A DNA stretch of 64,000 nt from CAYMLL01 sp964390645 (GTDB lineage: Bacteria > Planctomycetota > UBA8108), in the NCBI GenBank assembly GCA_964390645.1, contig CAYMLL010000005.1, forward strand, positions 7,428-71,427. Direction: 5' to 3'. A model generated the notes under the pieces. That model was not told the origin of the DNA. It was given only the letters and a program-made list of their open reading frames with translations, and ran no database searches. The position numbers were made by a program, and so were the translations under genes. This document shows, piece after piece, positions 1-11,912 of the stretch. Positions within the stretch are counted from its first letter, which is position 1. The number at the start of each line of letters is the position of its first letter.

Positions 1-529
1 ACTCGCTGCCGAGCCCGTACGTGAGCCAGGATCCCATGCTCGGCTTGCCGACCATCGCGTGGCCGGTGTGCGTCATGTAGCACGCGGAGGAGTGATTCGA
101 CACACCGTGGTGAAGCCCGTGGAGGACCGTCAGCTTGTCGACGCACCTCGCCACGTGCGGGAAGATCTCGCTGACCCATCCCCCCGACTCGCCGTGACGT
201 CGGAACTCGAACGGCGAGCGCAGGATCTTGCGACCGATGTTGAAGACGGTGTTCGGCGTCCGGAACGGGATCGGCTTGCCGTGGTCCTGCGCCAGCCGGG
301 GCTTGTGATCGAAGGTGTCGAGCTGGCTCGGTCCGCCCTCCATGTAGAGGCAGATGACGGACTTCGCCCGTGGCGCGTGATGCGGTCGGAGTCCCCCCGG
401 GCCTCTCCCGGCAGCGGCTTCCGCCCGCGCTTCGCGCGCCAGCAGTGCCGCGAGGGCCAGGCTCGCGAAGCTCTCGGTCGCGTGTCCAAGGAGTCGGCGT
501 CGAGTGATCGGCGTGGAGGGATCGGGCAT
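1..529 (-). CDS. DUF1501 domain-containing secreted protein (3' end cut by window edge)
   Basis: The first 176 codons are visible, starting at the ATG whose complement is at 527-529; the rest lies left of the window. The N-terminus (MPDPSTPITRRRLLGHATES) has a twin-arginine-like RRR followed by an Ala/Leu-rich helix, as expected for Tat export. After it comes the typical DUF1501 opening, 'VICLYMEGGPSQLDTFD', then 'HGESGGWVSEIFPHVA' and 'LHHGVSNHSSACYMTHTGH'. DUF1501 proteins are related to the alkaline phosphatase/sulfatase superfamily, but their substrate is unknown. The start lies 3 bases past the stop of the DUF1549/DUF1553 gene, the usual operon partner of DUF1501 genes in planctomycetes, so the two are almost certainly co-transcribed and may act together in the periplasm. 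Confidence 0.9.
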   Translation of the reverse strand, partial: MPDPSTPITRRRLLGHATESFASLALAALLAREARAEAAAGRGPGGLRPHHAPRAKSVICLYMEGGPSQLDTFDHKPRLAQDHGKPIPFRTPNTVFNIGRKILRSPFEFRRHGESGGWVSEIFPHVARCVDKLTVLHGLHHGVSNHSSACYMTHTGHAMVGKPSMGSWLTYGLGSE

Positions 530-532
530 GAC

Positions 533-2566
<2,034 letters not shown>

Positions 2567-2663
2567 GACGGACTCGTCGGTGTCGGGTCGAGGGCAGGCA
2601 CGAGACAGGAGAACCTGGCCTCGATTCTCGGGTCCCGCGTGTAAAAAGGGAAGCTCGGCGAGC

Positions 2664-3575
2664 TCAGCTCAGCACCGGCGGAAAGGCCTTCTTCGGCCTC
2701 CAGCGGGTCTTCGACGCCGGAGCGAGGACCGCGATGAGCCGTCCCTGCGGGTTGTGAGCGGAGACCAGAGGGGCGCGCAGGGTGACGTCGAGCGTGATCT
2801 CGCGGCCGCAGAGGACGGCCTTCGAGCTCTCGTCGTCGAGCTCGATCCTCGGAAGGTCGCGAAGGGTGTCGTCGAAGGAGCGTGCGACCGTGCTGATCCC
2901 TGCGCCGTCGACCGCGTGCCGGACGTCCTCGAGAGTGACGGCGTCCTCGACGCGCCATCCGCCGCTCGCCGTGCGCACGAGACTCGAGAGGTGGCCGCCG
3001 ACGCCGAGGGCCGCACCGAGATCGTGAGCGATGCTGCGCATGTAGGTGCCGGCCTGGCAGCGCACGACGATCTCCAGGTCGGGGGGCTTCCAGCGGATCA
3101 CCTCGATCGACGATATCTTGACGCGTCGGGTCGGCAGGTCGACCTCCTCGCCGAGGCGAGCGAGCTTGTACGCCGGGACGCCGTCGCGCTTGACGGCGGA
3201 GTACGCGGGCGGCCTCTGGTCGATCTCGCCGAGGAAGGCCTCCAGCGCCTTCTCGACCGTCGCCCGGTCGAGACCCGAGGCGTCCTTCCGGGCGACCACC
3301 TCACCGTCGGCGTCGTAGGTGTCGGTCTCGACACCGAGGCGCAGCGTGCCACGGTATTCCTTCTCGCCGGGGACGAGGTACTCGCAGAGGCGCGTCGCGC
3401 GACCGAGACAGACGAGGAGGACGCCGGTGGCGGCGGGGTCGAGCGTGCCCGCGTGGCCGACGCGGCGCTGGCGCACGATGCCGCGCACCTCGTCGACAAC
3501 GTCGTGAGATGTCATGCCGCTCGGCTTGTCGATATTGAGCACGCCCTCGTGCGAGTTCTTGTCGCGTCGGCGCAT
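2664..3575 (-). CDS. truB: tRNA pseudouridine(55) synthase TruB
   Basis: TruB isomerises uridine 55 in the T-loop of most tRNAs to pseudouridine, in the cytoplasm. With the ATG at 3575 the protein is 303 residues, the normal family length. The frame stays open upstream, but that part is not TruB-like. Motif I is 'GVLNIDKPSGMTSHD', and the catalytic motif 'GHAGTLDPAATG' places the nucleophilic aspartate at residue 46. 'RPPAYSAVKRDGVPAY' and 'CQAGTYMRSIAHDLG' are the later family motifs. A PUA-like C-terminus ends in a basic tail. No strong Shine-Dalgarno sequence precedes the start. In many bacteria truB lies in the nusA-infB-rbfA cluster; here it sits alone between an exporter fusion and a DUF1549 gene. 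Confidence 0.95.
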   Translation of the reverse strand: MRRRDKNSHEGVLNIDKPSGMTSHDVVDEVRGIVRQRRVGHAGTLDPAATGVLLVCLGRATRLCEYLVPGEKEYRGTLRLGVETDTYDADGEVVARKDASGLDRATVEKALEAFLGEIDQRPPAYSAVKRDGVPAYKLARLGEEVDLPTRRVKISSIEVIRWKPPDLEIVVRCQAGTYMRSIAHDLGAALGVGGHLSSLVRTASGGWRVEDAVTLEDVRHAVDGAGISTVARSFDDTLRDLPRIELDDESSKAVLCGREITLDVTLRAPLVSAHNPQGRLIAVLAPASKTRWRPKKAFPPVLS

Positions 3576-3958
3576 CGCTTCGGTCGTCGAGAGAGAGTCG
3601 GATTGACGGGTCTCGCCAAGCTGTCGATGAAATGTAAATCGCTCGCTCGCAGAACGCCAGCGCGACGATTCTGTTTTGTGGCAGGGTCGGTCGCCCTTGC
3701 CGAGGCGGCTCGGTCGGCAGCCGACGTCTCCGAGGGGAGTCGACAGCGCCGGGTCGGTGAGCGTCTGGTGCTCGCCACCAGGAAGCGCGGCCCTCTCCAC
3801 GAGGGAGCGGCGTGGAAGAGTCGACCGTCGCAGACGCGGAGCTGCTGGCAGGCGTCGTACGGGTCTCGGTCGGGCCATCAGCGTGGGGCCGATTGCCGCG
3901 TCCGGAAGGGGTTCGAGATGCGGTCCTCGGGCGGCCGTGATCCGGGAGCGACCTCCGC
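3576..3958. other. 383-bp spacer upstream of truB
   Basis: No convincing gene. The part nearest truB (about 3610-3690) is less GC-rich than its surroundings and, read on the minus strand, contains 'ATTTACATTTCATC', a possible promoter region, but I cannot assign -35/-10 boxes with confidence. A weak 7-bp hairpin with one G-T pair is formed by 3756-3762 and 3770-3776. Confidence 0.35.
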
Positions 3959-6900
3959 TCAGCGGTACTTCTCGAAGAGATCCACCGGCGGCCACGTCTT
4001 CACCGCGTTCGCCGCCCGGTGCACCAGCGGATCGATGGTTGCGGCGACGTGGCGGCTGCCTGTCGAGACGCGCTGGTTGAAGAGAACGGCCCAGCGCAGA
4101 CCGTCGTGGCGGCGCACCAGGATGGTCGACGTGCCCGGAAGCGAGCCGGTGTGCCAGTGGTTCTCGCCAGGGACCTCCGGAAGGGGGCGCACCATCCAGC
4201 CGCACGCGTAGAACGCGGGCTTCGGGCCGCCGTCGCGGTCGTGGCCGGCGAGCCCCGCAGGGCGCGCGAACATCGTCGCGATCGATGTCTTCCGGAGTAC
4301 GGCGCAGCGTTCGGGGTCGTCGAAGGCGCACGCGAAGCGCACCAGGTCGACCGCCGAGGCGATCCAGCCGCCGTGGGCGTCCAGCGACTCGTGATACCAG
4401 GCGCCGTAGGGAGTCGCGACCTTCTCGCCGATCTTGCCGACCACCGCGGGTGAGGGCGGACGACCTCGCGCGTGGTAGGTGACCTCGCGGGGTGCACGCT
4501 TCTCGCGCCGAGTCGCGCCGACTCGCATGTCACGGATTCCCAGGGGGGCGAGCACGTGTCTCTTCACGTAGCTCTCGTAGGGCTCGCCTCCGGCCTTCTC
4601 GATCACGCGACCGAGGAGGCAGTAGCCGAAGTTCGAGTACGCGTAGCGGGCGCCGGGGTCGAAGTCCAGCGGTCGTCCCCACATGCACCGGATGATCTGT
4701 TCCGTTCCGGCCGGGGGATCGGCGCCGAGCGCCTCGGCGAACTCCACGGAGCGGAACATCGGGTCGAAGGACACGCTCCGATCAAAGCCGCCGGTGTGGC
4801 GCAGCAGCTGGCGCACGGTGATGTCACGCAGCCGCGGGTCGACCGTCGCGCCGTCCTCCAGGTGGGGCCGAGGCTTCAGCAAGCCGTCGATCTTGTCGTC
4901 TAGCCGGAGCTTTCCCTGCTCAACGAGCCCGAGTATCGCGACTGCCGTGACGGGCTTCGAGATGCTGGCGATGCGAAAGAGCGACTTCGGCTCGACAGGG
5001 CGCTTCGCGTCGCGGTCTGCCCATCCGTACCCGCGTGCGACGACCAGCTTGCCGTCGCGCACGACCGCCAGGGCGGCTCCAGGAACCTCGTGCTCCTCGA
5101 GGAACGACGTCATCAGCCTGTCGAAGCTCTCGAGCCCGTCGGGGCAATCCCCGGATTTCGGCAGCTCGGCCATCGCCGAGGATGTGGGTACGAGCGCGAG
5201 CATCATGACGATCGCGGCGGTGATCGTCCTCTTGACGCCGTGAAAGCGCAGCAGCCCGACCGCGCCCATCGCGGGGACCAGGAGCACGTCGGCGAGCAGC
5301 GCGACGACGAGGACCAGCGGCAGCAGCGTGCCGAGGATGCGCAGGCTGAAGTAGTCGCTTGCCGTGAAGGGGAGGAAGCCGACGGTGAGGATGATCGTCG
5401 TGATGACGATACCCCTGCCGGCGAAGTCGAAGGTCCGGAGCAGCGCCGTCGTTCGATCGGGCTCTCGACGGGCCTCGATTCGATAACGGACGAGGAAGTG
5501 GATCGTGTCGTCGACGCCGATGCCGATCGCGAGCATGGCGACGAGGAAGGTGTCGGAGTCGACGTGATCCCACCAGAACCCGACGTGGCCGCCGAGCGCG
5601 AGCAACGGTAGCAGGTTCGGGACCATCGAGAAGAGCCCGACGCGGATCGAGCGAAGCGCGAGGATCATCAGGACCGCGATGGTGAGGAAGGAAGCGATCA
5701 ATCCACGCCGCTGACCTTCGACGATGTTGTCGAGCCAGCCGCCGATCAGGAACGACATGCCGGTCGCCTCGGCGGAGCCTTCATCCTGGATCTTCTCGCT
5801 GGCGATCGCCAGCCCCTCGAGGCCGGTTCGATGGGTCTGTCGCAGTCCCTCGTCGTTCACTCGTGCGAGCATGCGGACGGTCTGGCGGTTCTCGTCGATG
5901 AACATCTCGAGAGCGCCCGCGTCGAAGATCTCGAGCGCCGTGAGGTGCTGCTCGATGTCCTGGCGCTCCCTCGGCGTCGACGGCTCGCCGCTGTCGCCTT
6001 CGGTGACGCGCGCCTCGACCTCACGGACGAGCGCGACGGGTGAGATGACGACGTCGACGGTGTCCATCGCCTCGATACCGTCGTGAATCTCCGCCAGACG
6101 TTCGAAGACTCCGGGATCGAGGACGTCGCCTCGGTCGTTGGTGTCGATGTAGAGATCGACGACGTTCGTGCCGGCGAATCGTTCGTCGAACCATTCGCCG
6201 TCCCGGCGCACCCGGTTGTGCTCGTCGAGTCGCCGGCTGAGCCGGTTCTCGACCTCGATCCGGGTGATCCCGAACACCGATGCGACCAGGAGGATCGCGA
6301 ACGCCGCGATGACCAGGCGTGGCCGGGTCGTGCTGATACGGGCGCAGATTGCCAGGAAGCGGTCGATGATGCTCTGGCTGTGCGAGGCGATTCCCGTTCG
6401 CCACGGTCTCGGTCGGGGCATCAGGGAGAACAGGATCGGTACGAGCGTCAGTGCGACGAGGAGAGCGATCCCGACGCCGAGGCCGAGAACTAGCCCGAGC
6501 TGTCGGAAGACCGGAGTCGGCACCAGCGAGAGGCAGACGAAGCCGACGAAAGTCGTCATCGACGTGAACACGCACGCGGCGCCGACGTCCGTCGCGCTCG
6601 CCAGGATGGCGCTGCGCCGGTCCGTGCCGTCCGCGGAGAGCTCGATCAGATAGGCGCTCGAGAGGTGAATGACGTCGGAGAAGGAGATGATCAGCACGAC
6701 CGCGGGCACCGCCGCCATGAGGATGTTGACCTCGGGATCGATCCAGACCGCGATGCCCATCGTCCACGTGACTCCGACGATGGCCACTGCCGCCGAGACC
6801 GCGACGGGCCAGAGTCGACGGAAGATGACGAAGACGGTCAGCGCCAGAAGCACGCAGACGATCGGGAAGAGCCGACGCAGGTTGAAATGCGTCTGCGCCA

Positions 6901-7522
6901 TCATCTCGGAGACGACGGGGACGGACCCGGTACGGTGGATGCGATCGGCGTCGTATCCTGCCTCGACGAATGCGGAGAGCACCCCGTCGACGAGCTCGAT
7001 GTTGTTTTCGACTGGACGCGCCGACGGATCTGCGAGCGTCAGTATGACCGCTCCGTGTCGACCGTCGTTGGAGATGACCGTGCCGCGGGCGATATCGTCG
7101 CCGAGCAGCTCGTCGAGCGTCTCCTCCTTCAGGAGCGGATCGCTCGCCATGCCCTCGATGAACGACTCGACGAAGTCTTCGTCGCCCGTGAGGAAGATCC
7201 GCCGCGTGTCCAGGATGCTCTGTGCGCGGTCGATGGAGGGTATCGACTCGAGCCTGGAGACGACTCGTTGCAGCCGTCGAAGGCTCTCCGCGGAGAGCAC
7301 GTCGCCGTCCTCGTATCCGACGACGAGGAGCTCGTCGCTGCCGAATTCGTGGACGCGCTCGGAGTAGTCCCGGTAAGCGGGCGAGTCACCGAGGAAGAGC
7401 TTGCCGATCGATGACGCGACCACGGCCTGGCGCAGACTCAGCCCGCTGACGGCGGTGACGAGCACCAGCGCGGTGAGGATCAGAAAGCGGTGACGAAGGA
7501 CGAATCGGACGTAGGCGAGCAT
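3959..7522 (-). CDS. RND-family (MMPL/SSD) exporter fused to a class C beta-lactamase-like serine hydrolase
   Basis: One uninterrupted 1187-codon frame. Residues 1-760 are a single-chain RND exporter of the MMPL/sterol-sensing type: an N-terminal membrane helix, a large periplasmic loop, a helix bundle containing 'FSDVIHLSSAYLIEL', a second loop and a second bundle containing 'IGVDDTIHFLVRYR'. Residues from about 763 (VKRTITAAIVMMLALVPTSS, ending AMA) look like a signal peptide, and 790-1187 are a serine hydrolase of the beta-lactamase/esterase family with SxxK ('SISK', near 854) and YxN ('YSN', near 960). If the exporter half has an even number of helices, the signal-like helix would place the hydrolase in the periplasm. 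No ATG, GTG or TTG is well placed for a separate hydrolase gene. It is either a true fusion or two genes joined by loss of a stop. The cargo is unknown. Confidence 0.88.
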   Translation of the reverse strand: MLAYVRFVLRHRFLILTALVLVTAVSGLSLRQAVVASSIGKLFLGDSPAYRDYSERVHEFGSDELLVVGYEDGDVLSAESLRRLQRVVSRLESIPSIDRAQSILDTRRIFLTGDEDFVESFIEGMASDPLLKEETLDELLGDDIARGTVISNDGRHGAVILTLADPSARPVENNIELVDGVLSAFVEAGYDADRIHRTGSVPVVSEMMAQTHFNLRRLFPIVCVLLALTVFVIFRRLWPVAVSAAVAIVGVTWTMGIAVWIDPEVNILMAAVPAVVLIISFSDVIHLSSAYLIELSADGTDRRSAILASATDVGAACVFTSMTTFVGFVCLSLVPTPVFRQLGLVLGLGVGIALLVALTLVPILFSLMPRPRPWRTGIASHSQSIIDRFLAICARISTTRPRLVIAAFAILLVASVFGITRIEVENRLSRRLDEHNRVRRDGEWFDERFAGTNVVDLYIDTNDRGDVLDPGVFERLAEIHDGIEAMDTVDVVISPVALVREVEARVTEGDSGEPSTPRERQDIEQHLTALEIFDAGALEMFIDENRQTVRMLARVNDEGLRQTHRTGLEGLAIASEKIQDEGSAEATGMSFLIGGWLDNIVEGQRRGLIASFLTIAVLMILALRSIRVGLFSMVPNLLPLLALGGHVGFWWDHVDSDTFLVAMLAIGIGVDDTIHFLVRYRIEARREPDRTTALLRTFDFAGRGIVITTIILTVGFLPFTASDYFSLRILGTLLPLVLVVALLADVLLVPAMGAVGLLRFHGVKRTITAAIVMMLALVPTSSAMAELPKSGDCPDGLESFDRLMTSFLEEHEVPGAALAVVRDGKLVVARGYGWADRDAKRPVEPKSLFRIASISKPVTAVAILGLVEQGKLRLDDKIDGLLKPRPHLEDGATVDPRLRDITVRQLLRHTGGFDRSVSFDPMFRSVEFAEALGADPPAGTEQIIRCMWGRPLDFDPGARYAYSNFGYCLLGRVIEKAGGEPYESYVKRHVLAPLGIRDMRVGATRREKRAPREVTYHARGRPPSPAVVGKIGEKVATPYGAWYHESLDAHGGWIASAVDLVRFACAFDDPERCAVLRKTSIATMFARPAGLAGHDRDGGPKPAFYACGWMVRPLPEVPGENHWHTGSLPGTSTILVRRHDGLRWAVLFNQRVSTGSRHVAATIDPLVHRAANAVKTWPPVDLFEKYR

Positions 7523-7613
7523 GGGGGTCCGGGAGGCCGACCGGCGATCGAGCTCGCGGGGTGTCTCCGGGGGAGCTCGGGGGCTTCACCCTGACACCGG
7601 ACCGCGGTGGGGA

Positions 7614-10600
7614 TCACCGGGGAGTGGAGGGCGACGCTGGTGCGTCCCCCGTCTTGTGATTCGCAGCGGGTTCGTCGCTGACAGGCACGAAGCCCATCGA
7701 GGTCTGGAACGCGTGCGTGCACGAGCATCCCGCGCCGCTCTCGGGAGCCAGCAGCATGCCGCCCGCGGGAATCTGTCCGAGCCAGCAGCTACCGCGGACA
7801 CCGACGAACTCGGTGCGCTTGTCGCTCTCGAGGTCGAGCATCCCGTGGTATTCGATGCGGTGGAAGATCGCTCTCGCCGAGGCGGCCATGGTGCCACAGC
7901 CGTGGTAGTCGAAGGGGTCGATCTTGACGACCTTGCCGCTGCGCAGGTCGTAGGTGTGCTTGTTGAGGTAGACCCGCTCGCCGACGATGACCGGGTGCAT
8001 CAGGTGGCCGCTGTGGTGTGTCTTCCTGGCGCTCGAGTGATGTTCCCAGCGCAGCTTCCGGTCCTTCGTGTCGAAAGCCCAGGTGTGGAACTTCTTGTTC
8101 TTGTCGCTGCCCGTGACCAGCAGCGTGTCGCCTCGATGTGACATGTAGGTCATGTGCTGGCACTTGCCGAGATCGAACGGCATCTCCCAGAGAACGCTGC
8201 CACTGTCGACGTGAAGCGCGACGATGTGGTGGTTCTTGTCGATCTCCGTGGTGAGGCGGCCACTCGTCGCATCGCGCGCGGCCGGATCACGCCCCTCGAC
8301 GAAGTAGACGACGCCGTCCGAGATCGTGATCGTCGAGTTGATGATCGCGCCGTTCTCGTACGACCACTTCTCGGCGCCGCTCCTCGGGTCGCGTGCGAAG
8401 ACCCGGTCGCTCGTCACCTTGGCGGTGGCCTCGGGCTTGAAGTCCTCGTACCACTCGCCGTTGTCCCCGAGGTAGTTGCCACCGCGAATCGTCGCGCTTC
8501 CGATCAGCATGTCGCCCGTGACCGAGAGGTAGCCCCACTCGTACTCGCGATTCTCTCCGGTCTTGGCGACGCTCTGGTTGATGACGCGCTTGCCGGTCTG
8601 TCCGTCGAATCCGACGCAACGATCGCCGACGGCGACGAAGACGAGGTCGTCCGTCGCCACCATGTTCGAGCTCGAGCGGGGCAAGTTCGCACGCCGCATC
8701 GTCGGGATCTGCCGGCTCCAGAGGACGGTTCCGTTGTACGCGTCGAGTCCGAAGAGGACGCGGTCACCCTGGACGTAGAGTCGACCGTTCGCCGACACCG
8801 GAGCCGGGTTGCGCGGCCCGCGGTCGGGCATCGGGCGAGGGCCGGGGCGACCGAACCATGCGACGCGGAGCTTGCCTCCGACCAGCAGGTCGTCGCTCGA
8901 GGACGAGTTGTCCGCCCCGGCGTACTGGTGCGTCCAGTCGCGGGCGCCTTCGAGCGGAGCGCGGCGGTGGATCCAGGCGCAGCCGCTGTCGTCGGTGGAG
9001 TGGCGTGTCTCGCCGCCCGCGGCGCCGGTGGCGAGGAGCCAGTCGTCGAAGACCTTGCGTGGTGGCGGGGCGCGATCCCCTTCGTGCCACGCCGCGAGGT
9101 GGATGAGGCCGCCACACGGCCTGAGCACACGGTAGACCTCGCGGGCGTTCAGCGGCAGACCGCCGCCGTGCAGCATGCCGTCGCTGACGATGACGTTGGC
9201 GAGATACTCGCCGTACGGAAGCTCGGAGCCGCTCTGCTGGTGGACCGTGACCCGGGACCCGTAGACCCCGGCCGCCTCGAGGTTGCGCCGGGCGTGTTCG
9301 ACGTGGGCGGCATCACGCTCGACGGCGATGATCCGCCAGTCGGTGAGGCGCGCGAGCCAGTAGGCGAGCCGGCCCTCGCGCGCATCGAGGACGAGGCAGT
9401 AGCCCCTGGTGGTCGTGCCGGCGTCGGCGACGATGCGCCTCGCCGTGCGTTCGTAGAGAGCGTCGAAGCGGTCGCTCGGCCGGGGCCAGTCGCCGATCTC
9501 GACGCGTCTCGGCACGTAGTTGAACGTCGAGTCGAACGCGTAGGTCGGCGTCGTGAGCTCGCGTCCGTCCTCGAGCTTGCCGCGGACCCGGTAGCGATAG
9601 ACCGTGTCCCGGGCGATGGACGGGACGACGACCTCGTGGCGTGTCTTCGGGACCGTGTCTCCGAATCGCGCCACCGTGTCGTCGCCCTGGCCGATCTCGA
9701 GAATCGTCGCCGTCGGAGCGTCGGTGTCCCAGGTGAATCGCACCGAGTCGCTGGTGACGAACTCCGTGAACGGGCCGTGGACGGTCGAGACGACGACCTC
9801 CGGTGCGCCAGCCTTCGGGTCGCCAGCCTTCGGGTCGCCAGCCGCCGGCGCCGGGATCTTCGGGTCGGTGGCCTCCGGAGCTCCGGGCTTTGCGGTCGGC
9901 TCGGTGGCTGGCGTCGCCGCGGGCTCNNNNNNNNNNGGGTTGGGGTTGGTATGGTTGTAGGGCCCGCGGGGGGTGGGTGGCCTCGGGAGCTCGGGGCTTT
10001 GGGGTCGGCGGGGTGGGTGGCGTCGCCGCGGGCTCGGACGCTCCGGCGTTCTTCGCGGTGGAAGGGAAGAAGCAGTGGACCCTTCCCTCATCGGTCGACA
10101 CGAGCAGCCGGCCGCCGGCGACCACGAGGCCGTACGCGTCGCCGTCGACCTCGCCGCTCCAGACGCGTTCGCCGCTCGCGGCGTCGATCGCGACGACGCG
10201 GTCACGTCCTCCGAGAAAGACCGTCGCGCCGGCGAGGATCATCGCGAAGGGGTGCTCGTGTGCGACGCGCCAGTGGAAGCAGCTCTTCATCCCCCCGGTC
10301 AGGCGGTCGATGTCCAGGTGGACGACGCCGAGCTCCTCGCGAAGCGAGGCCTTCTCGGTGTCGATCGCCGCGAGGCGCTCGTCGAGACGCTCGATGGACA
10401 CGGCCGGTGGCTTCGGGCTCGGGTCGGCGGGCTTCTGTGCCGTGGGCTCGCGGGCGGGGCCCGGATCGCCGTTCGCGTCCGCGTTGCCGTCCCCGCCCGT
10501 GTCGCCGTCCTCGCCTTCGTTCTCCCGCTCGTTCCGGGCCTTCGCCTCGGCAGCCTTCCGGGCCGCCTCCTCGGCGATCTGCGCCATCGTCTTCAGCTTC

Positions 10601-11821
10601 AGCAGCTTCTTGGCCGCCTCGTCGAGCTTCTTCAGCCTCTCACCGACCTCGCTCTTGCGGCGTTGCCGATCGCGGCGCTGTCCGGCCAGCCCCAGGTAGC
10701 GGCCGCGGTCGAGCGCGGTGACGTCGGCGTCCGTCGCCAGGTAGGACGCCTTCGGCGTGACGATCATGTGGTTGCCCTTGAAGCTGGCGAGCTGGTCCTT
10801 CTGTCCGGGGCGGTGAAGGCTGATCTCGCCGGTCTTGCCGGGACCGTAGATCAGCGTGTCGCCGGTGATCAGCGCGTAGGTGCCGCCGCCGCCTCCCGCG
10901 ACGCGGTAGAGCCGCTTGCCGGTGCGACGGTCGAAGACGACGGGGCGGTCGCGGGCAGTCGTCACGTAGAGTCGGGTCGGTGATCCGAGCAGGTAGCCCT
11001 GCGCCGGGAGGTCTCTCATCTGCCGGTTCCAGCGCGGCTCGCCGGTGCGCGCGTCGTACGCGGCGAGGTGGACGCCTTCCCACGGGAAGACGCCGGCGCA
11101 GCAGTAGGCTTCCCCGTCGATGACGACGACGCCGGTGCGCACGGGCCAGAGCGAGATGACTCGACCGTTCCCCGGCACGCGGAGATCGCGTGGACCCGGG
11201 CGCTGCTTCCAGACGAGCCGCCCGTCGCTCGCTCGCAGGCAGTAGACGTGGCCGTCGTCCGATCCGGCGTAGACGAGGTCCCCGGCGACGGTCGGCGCGA
11301 AGCGCACCGGACCCTCGGTGGTGAAGCTCCACCGCAGGTCGCCACTCTTCGCGTCGAGGCAGCGGATGCGGTCGTCGACGGAGGAGGCGATGTAGACGGC
11401 ATCGTCGGCCGCGACGACGCCGAGCGCACGGTCAAAGGTCATGCGGTCCTTGAGACCGCGGATCTTGTGCCAGCCGTCCCACTTCGCGGGGCCGGGCCAG
11501 GCGAGTTGCGGGGCGGAGTGCGACGTCCAGGTCCACTCCAGTGCGAGGGGCAGCGCCGGCGACTCTTCGGTGACCGCGGTGCGAGCGCTGTCTCGTCCGT
11601 AGGTCGGCCAGTCGTCGGCGCGCGCCGACGTCGGCGGGCGTGGTATGAAGCTCGGGCGTGCGCGGCGCGGGNNNNNNNNNNGGGTTTTTTGGGGTGCGGG
11701 GGGTGCTTGGGTTGTGTGGGCGTTTGGGGGGCCTGTGGGGGGCGCGCGCCGAGGTCGCCGTGAGTGGTATGAAGATCGCGAGTGCGAGGAGCGGCCGTGT
11801 GGGCTTGCGGGCGGTTTGCAT
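7614..11821 (-). CDS. Secreted PQQ-type beta-propeller / methyltransferase / beta-propeller fusion (contains two assembly gaps)
   Basis: One large exported protein split by N runs at 9927-9936 and 11672-11681. It starts at the ATG complementary to 11819-11821 with a clear signal peptide (MQTARKPTRPLLALAIFIPL, ending ATSARA) followed by 'DDWPTYGRDSARTAV', a common opening of PQQ-like propellers. Order: N-terminal propeller blades; a lysine/alanine/glutamate-rich predicted coiled coil around complement positions 10500-10660; more blades; an Ala/Pro-rich linker; a fibronectin-like beta domain; a class I SAM methyltransferase (about complement 9070-9480: 'CLVLDAREGRLAYWLARL', 'AVERDAAHVEHARRNLEAAG'); then a second propeller with 'AWFGRPGPRP' and 'GVRGSCWLGQIPAGG'. 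The methyltransferase motif I is weak for SAM binding (LDAREG rather than DxGxG). The RND fusion follows after 91 bases. Function unknown. Confidence 0.82.
9811..9840. repeat. Two tandem copies of a 15-bp unit coding GDPKA
   Basis: GCCTTCGGGTCGCCA occurs twice in a row, preceded by a partial third copy. On the coding (minus) strand it encodes GDPKAGDPKAG in the linker between the propeller and the fibronectin-like domain, a flexible low-complexity segment. Confidence 0.85.
9927..9936. other. Scaffold gap (10 N) with duplicated flanks
   Basis: About 59 bases left of the Ns (9868-9926) recur right of them (about 9975-10035) with many C-to-G differences. At protein level EPAATPATEPTAKPGAPEAT is repeated as EPAATPPTPPTPKPRAPEAT. 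The two contig ends overlap, so the real sequence is probably continuous here. Confidence 0.85.
11672..11681. other. Scaffold gap (10 N) with duplicated flanks
   Basis: 11619-11671 and 11741-11795 are versions of the same sequence around GCGCGCGCCGA and GTGGTATGAAG. Joining them puts the signal peptide directly in front of DDWPTYGRDS, which gives an intact secreted protein. Confidence 0.85.
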
Positions 11822-11912
11822 ACCGGATGGAACCTGTCTGCGTTGCTCTTGCGACCGCTCAAAGGTACCACGAAAGACGCGCCCGGGCGGAGCTTTCTGG
11901 TAGGATCGCGCC

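Noticed and set aside
8154..10721. A long plus-strand open frame opposite the propeller/methyltransferase gene
   Set aside because: It runs across an N gap and has no domains; its C-terminal part is Arg/Ser-rich as expected of a GC-driven shadow.
11682..11745. G/T-rich tract as a possible regulatory or G-quadruplex element
   Set aside because: It aligns with the left flank of the gap as a degraded copy of coding sequence, so it is an assembly artefact.
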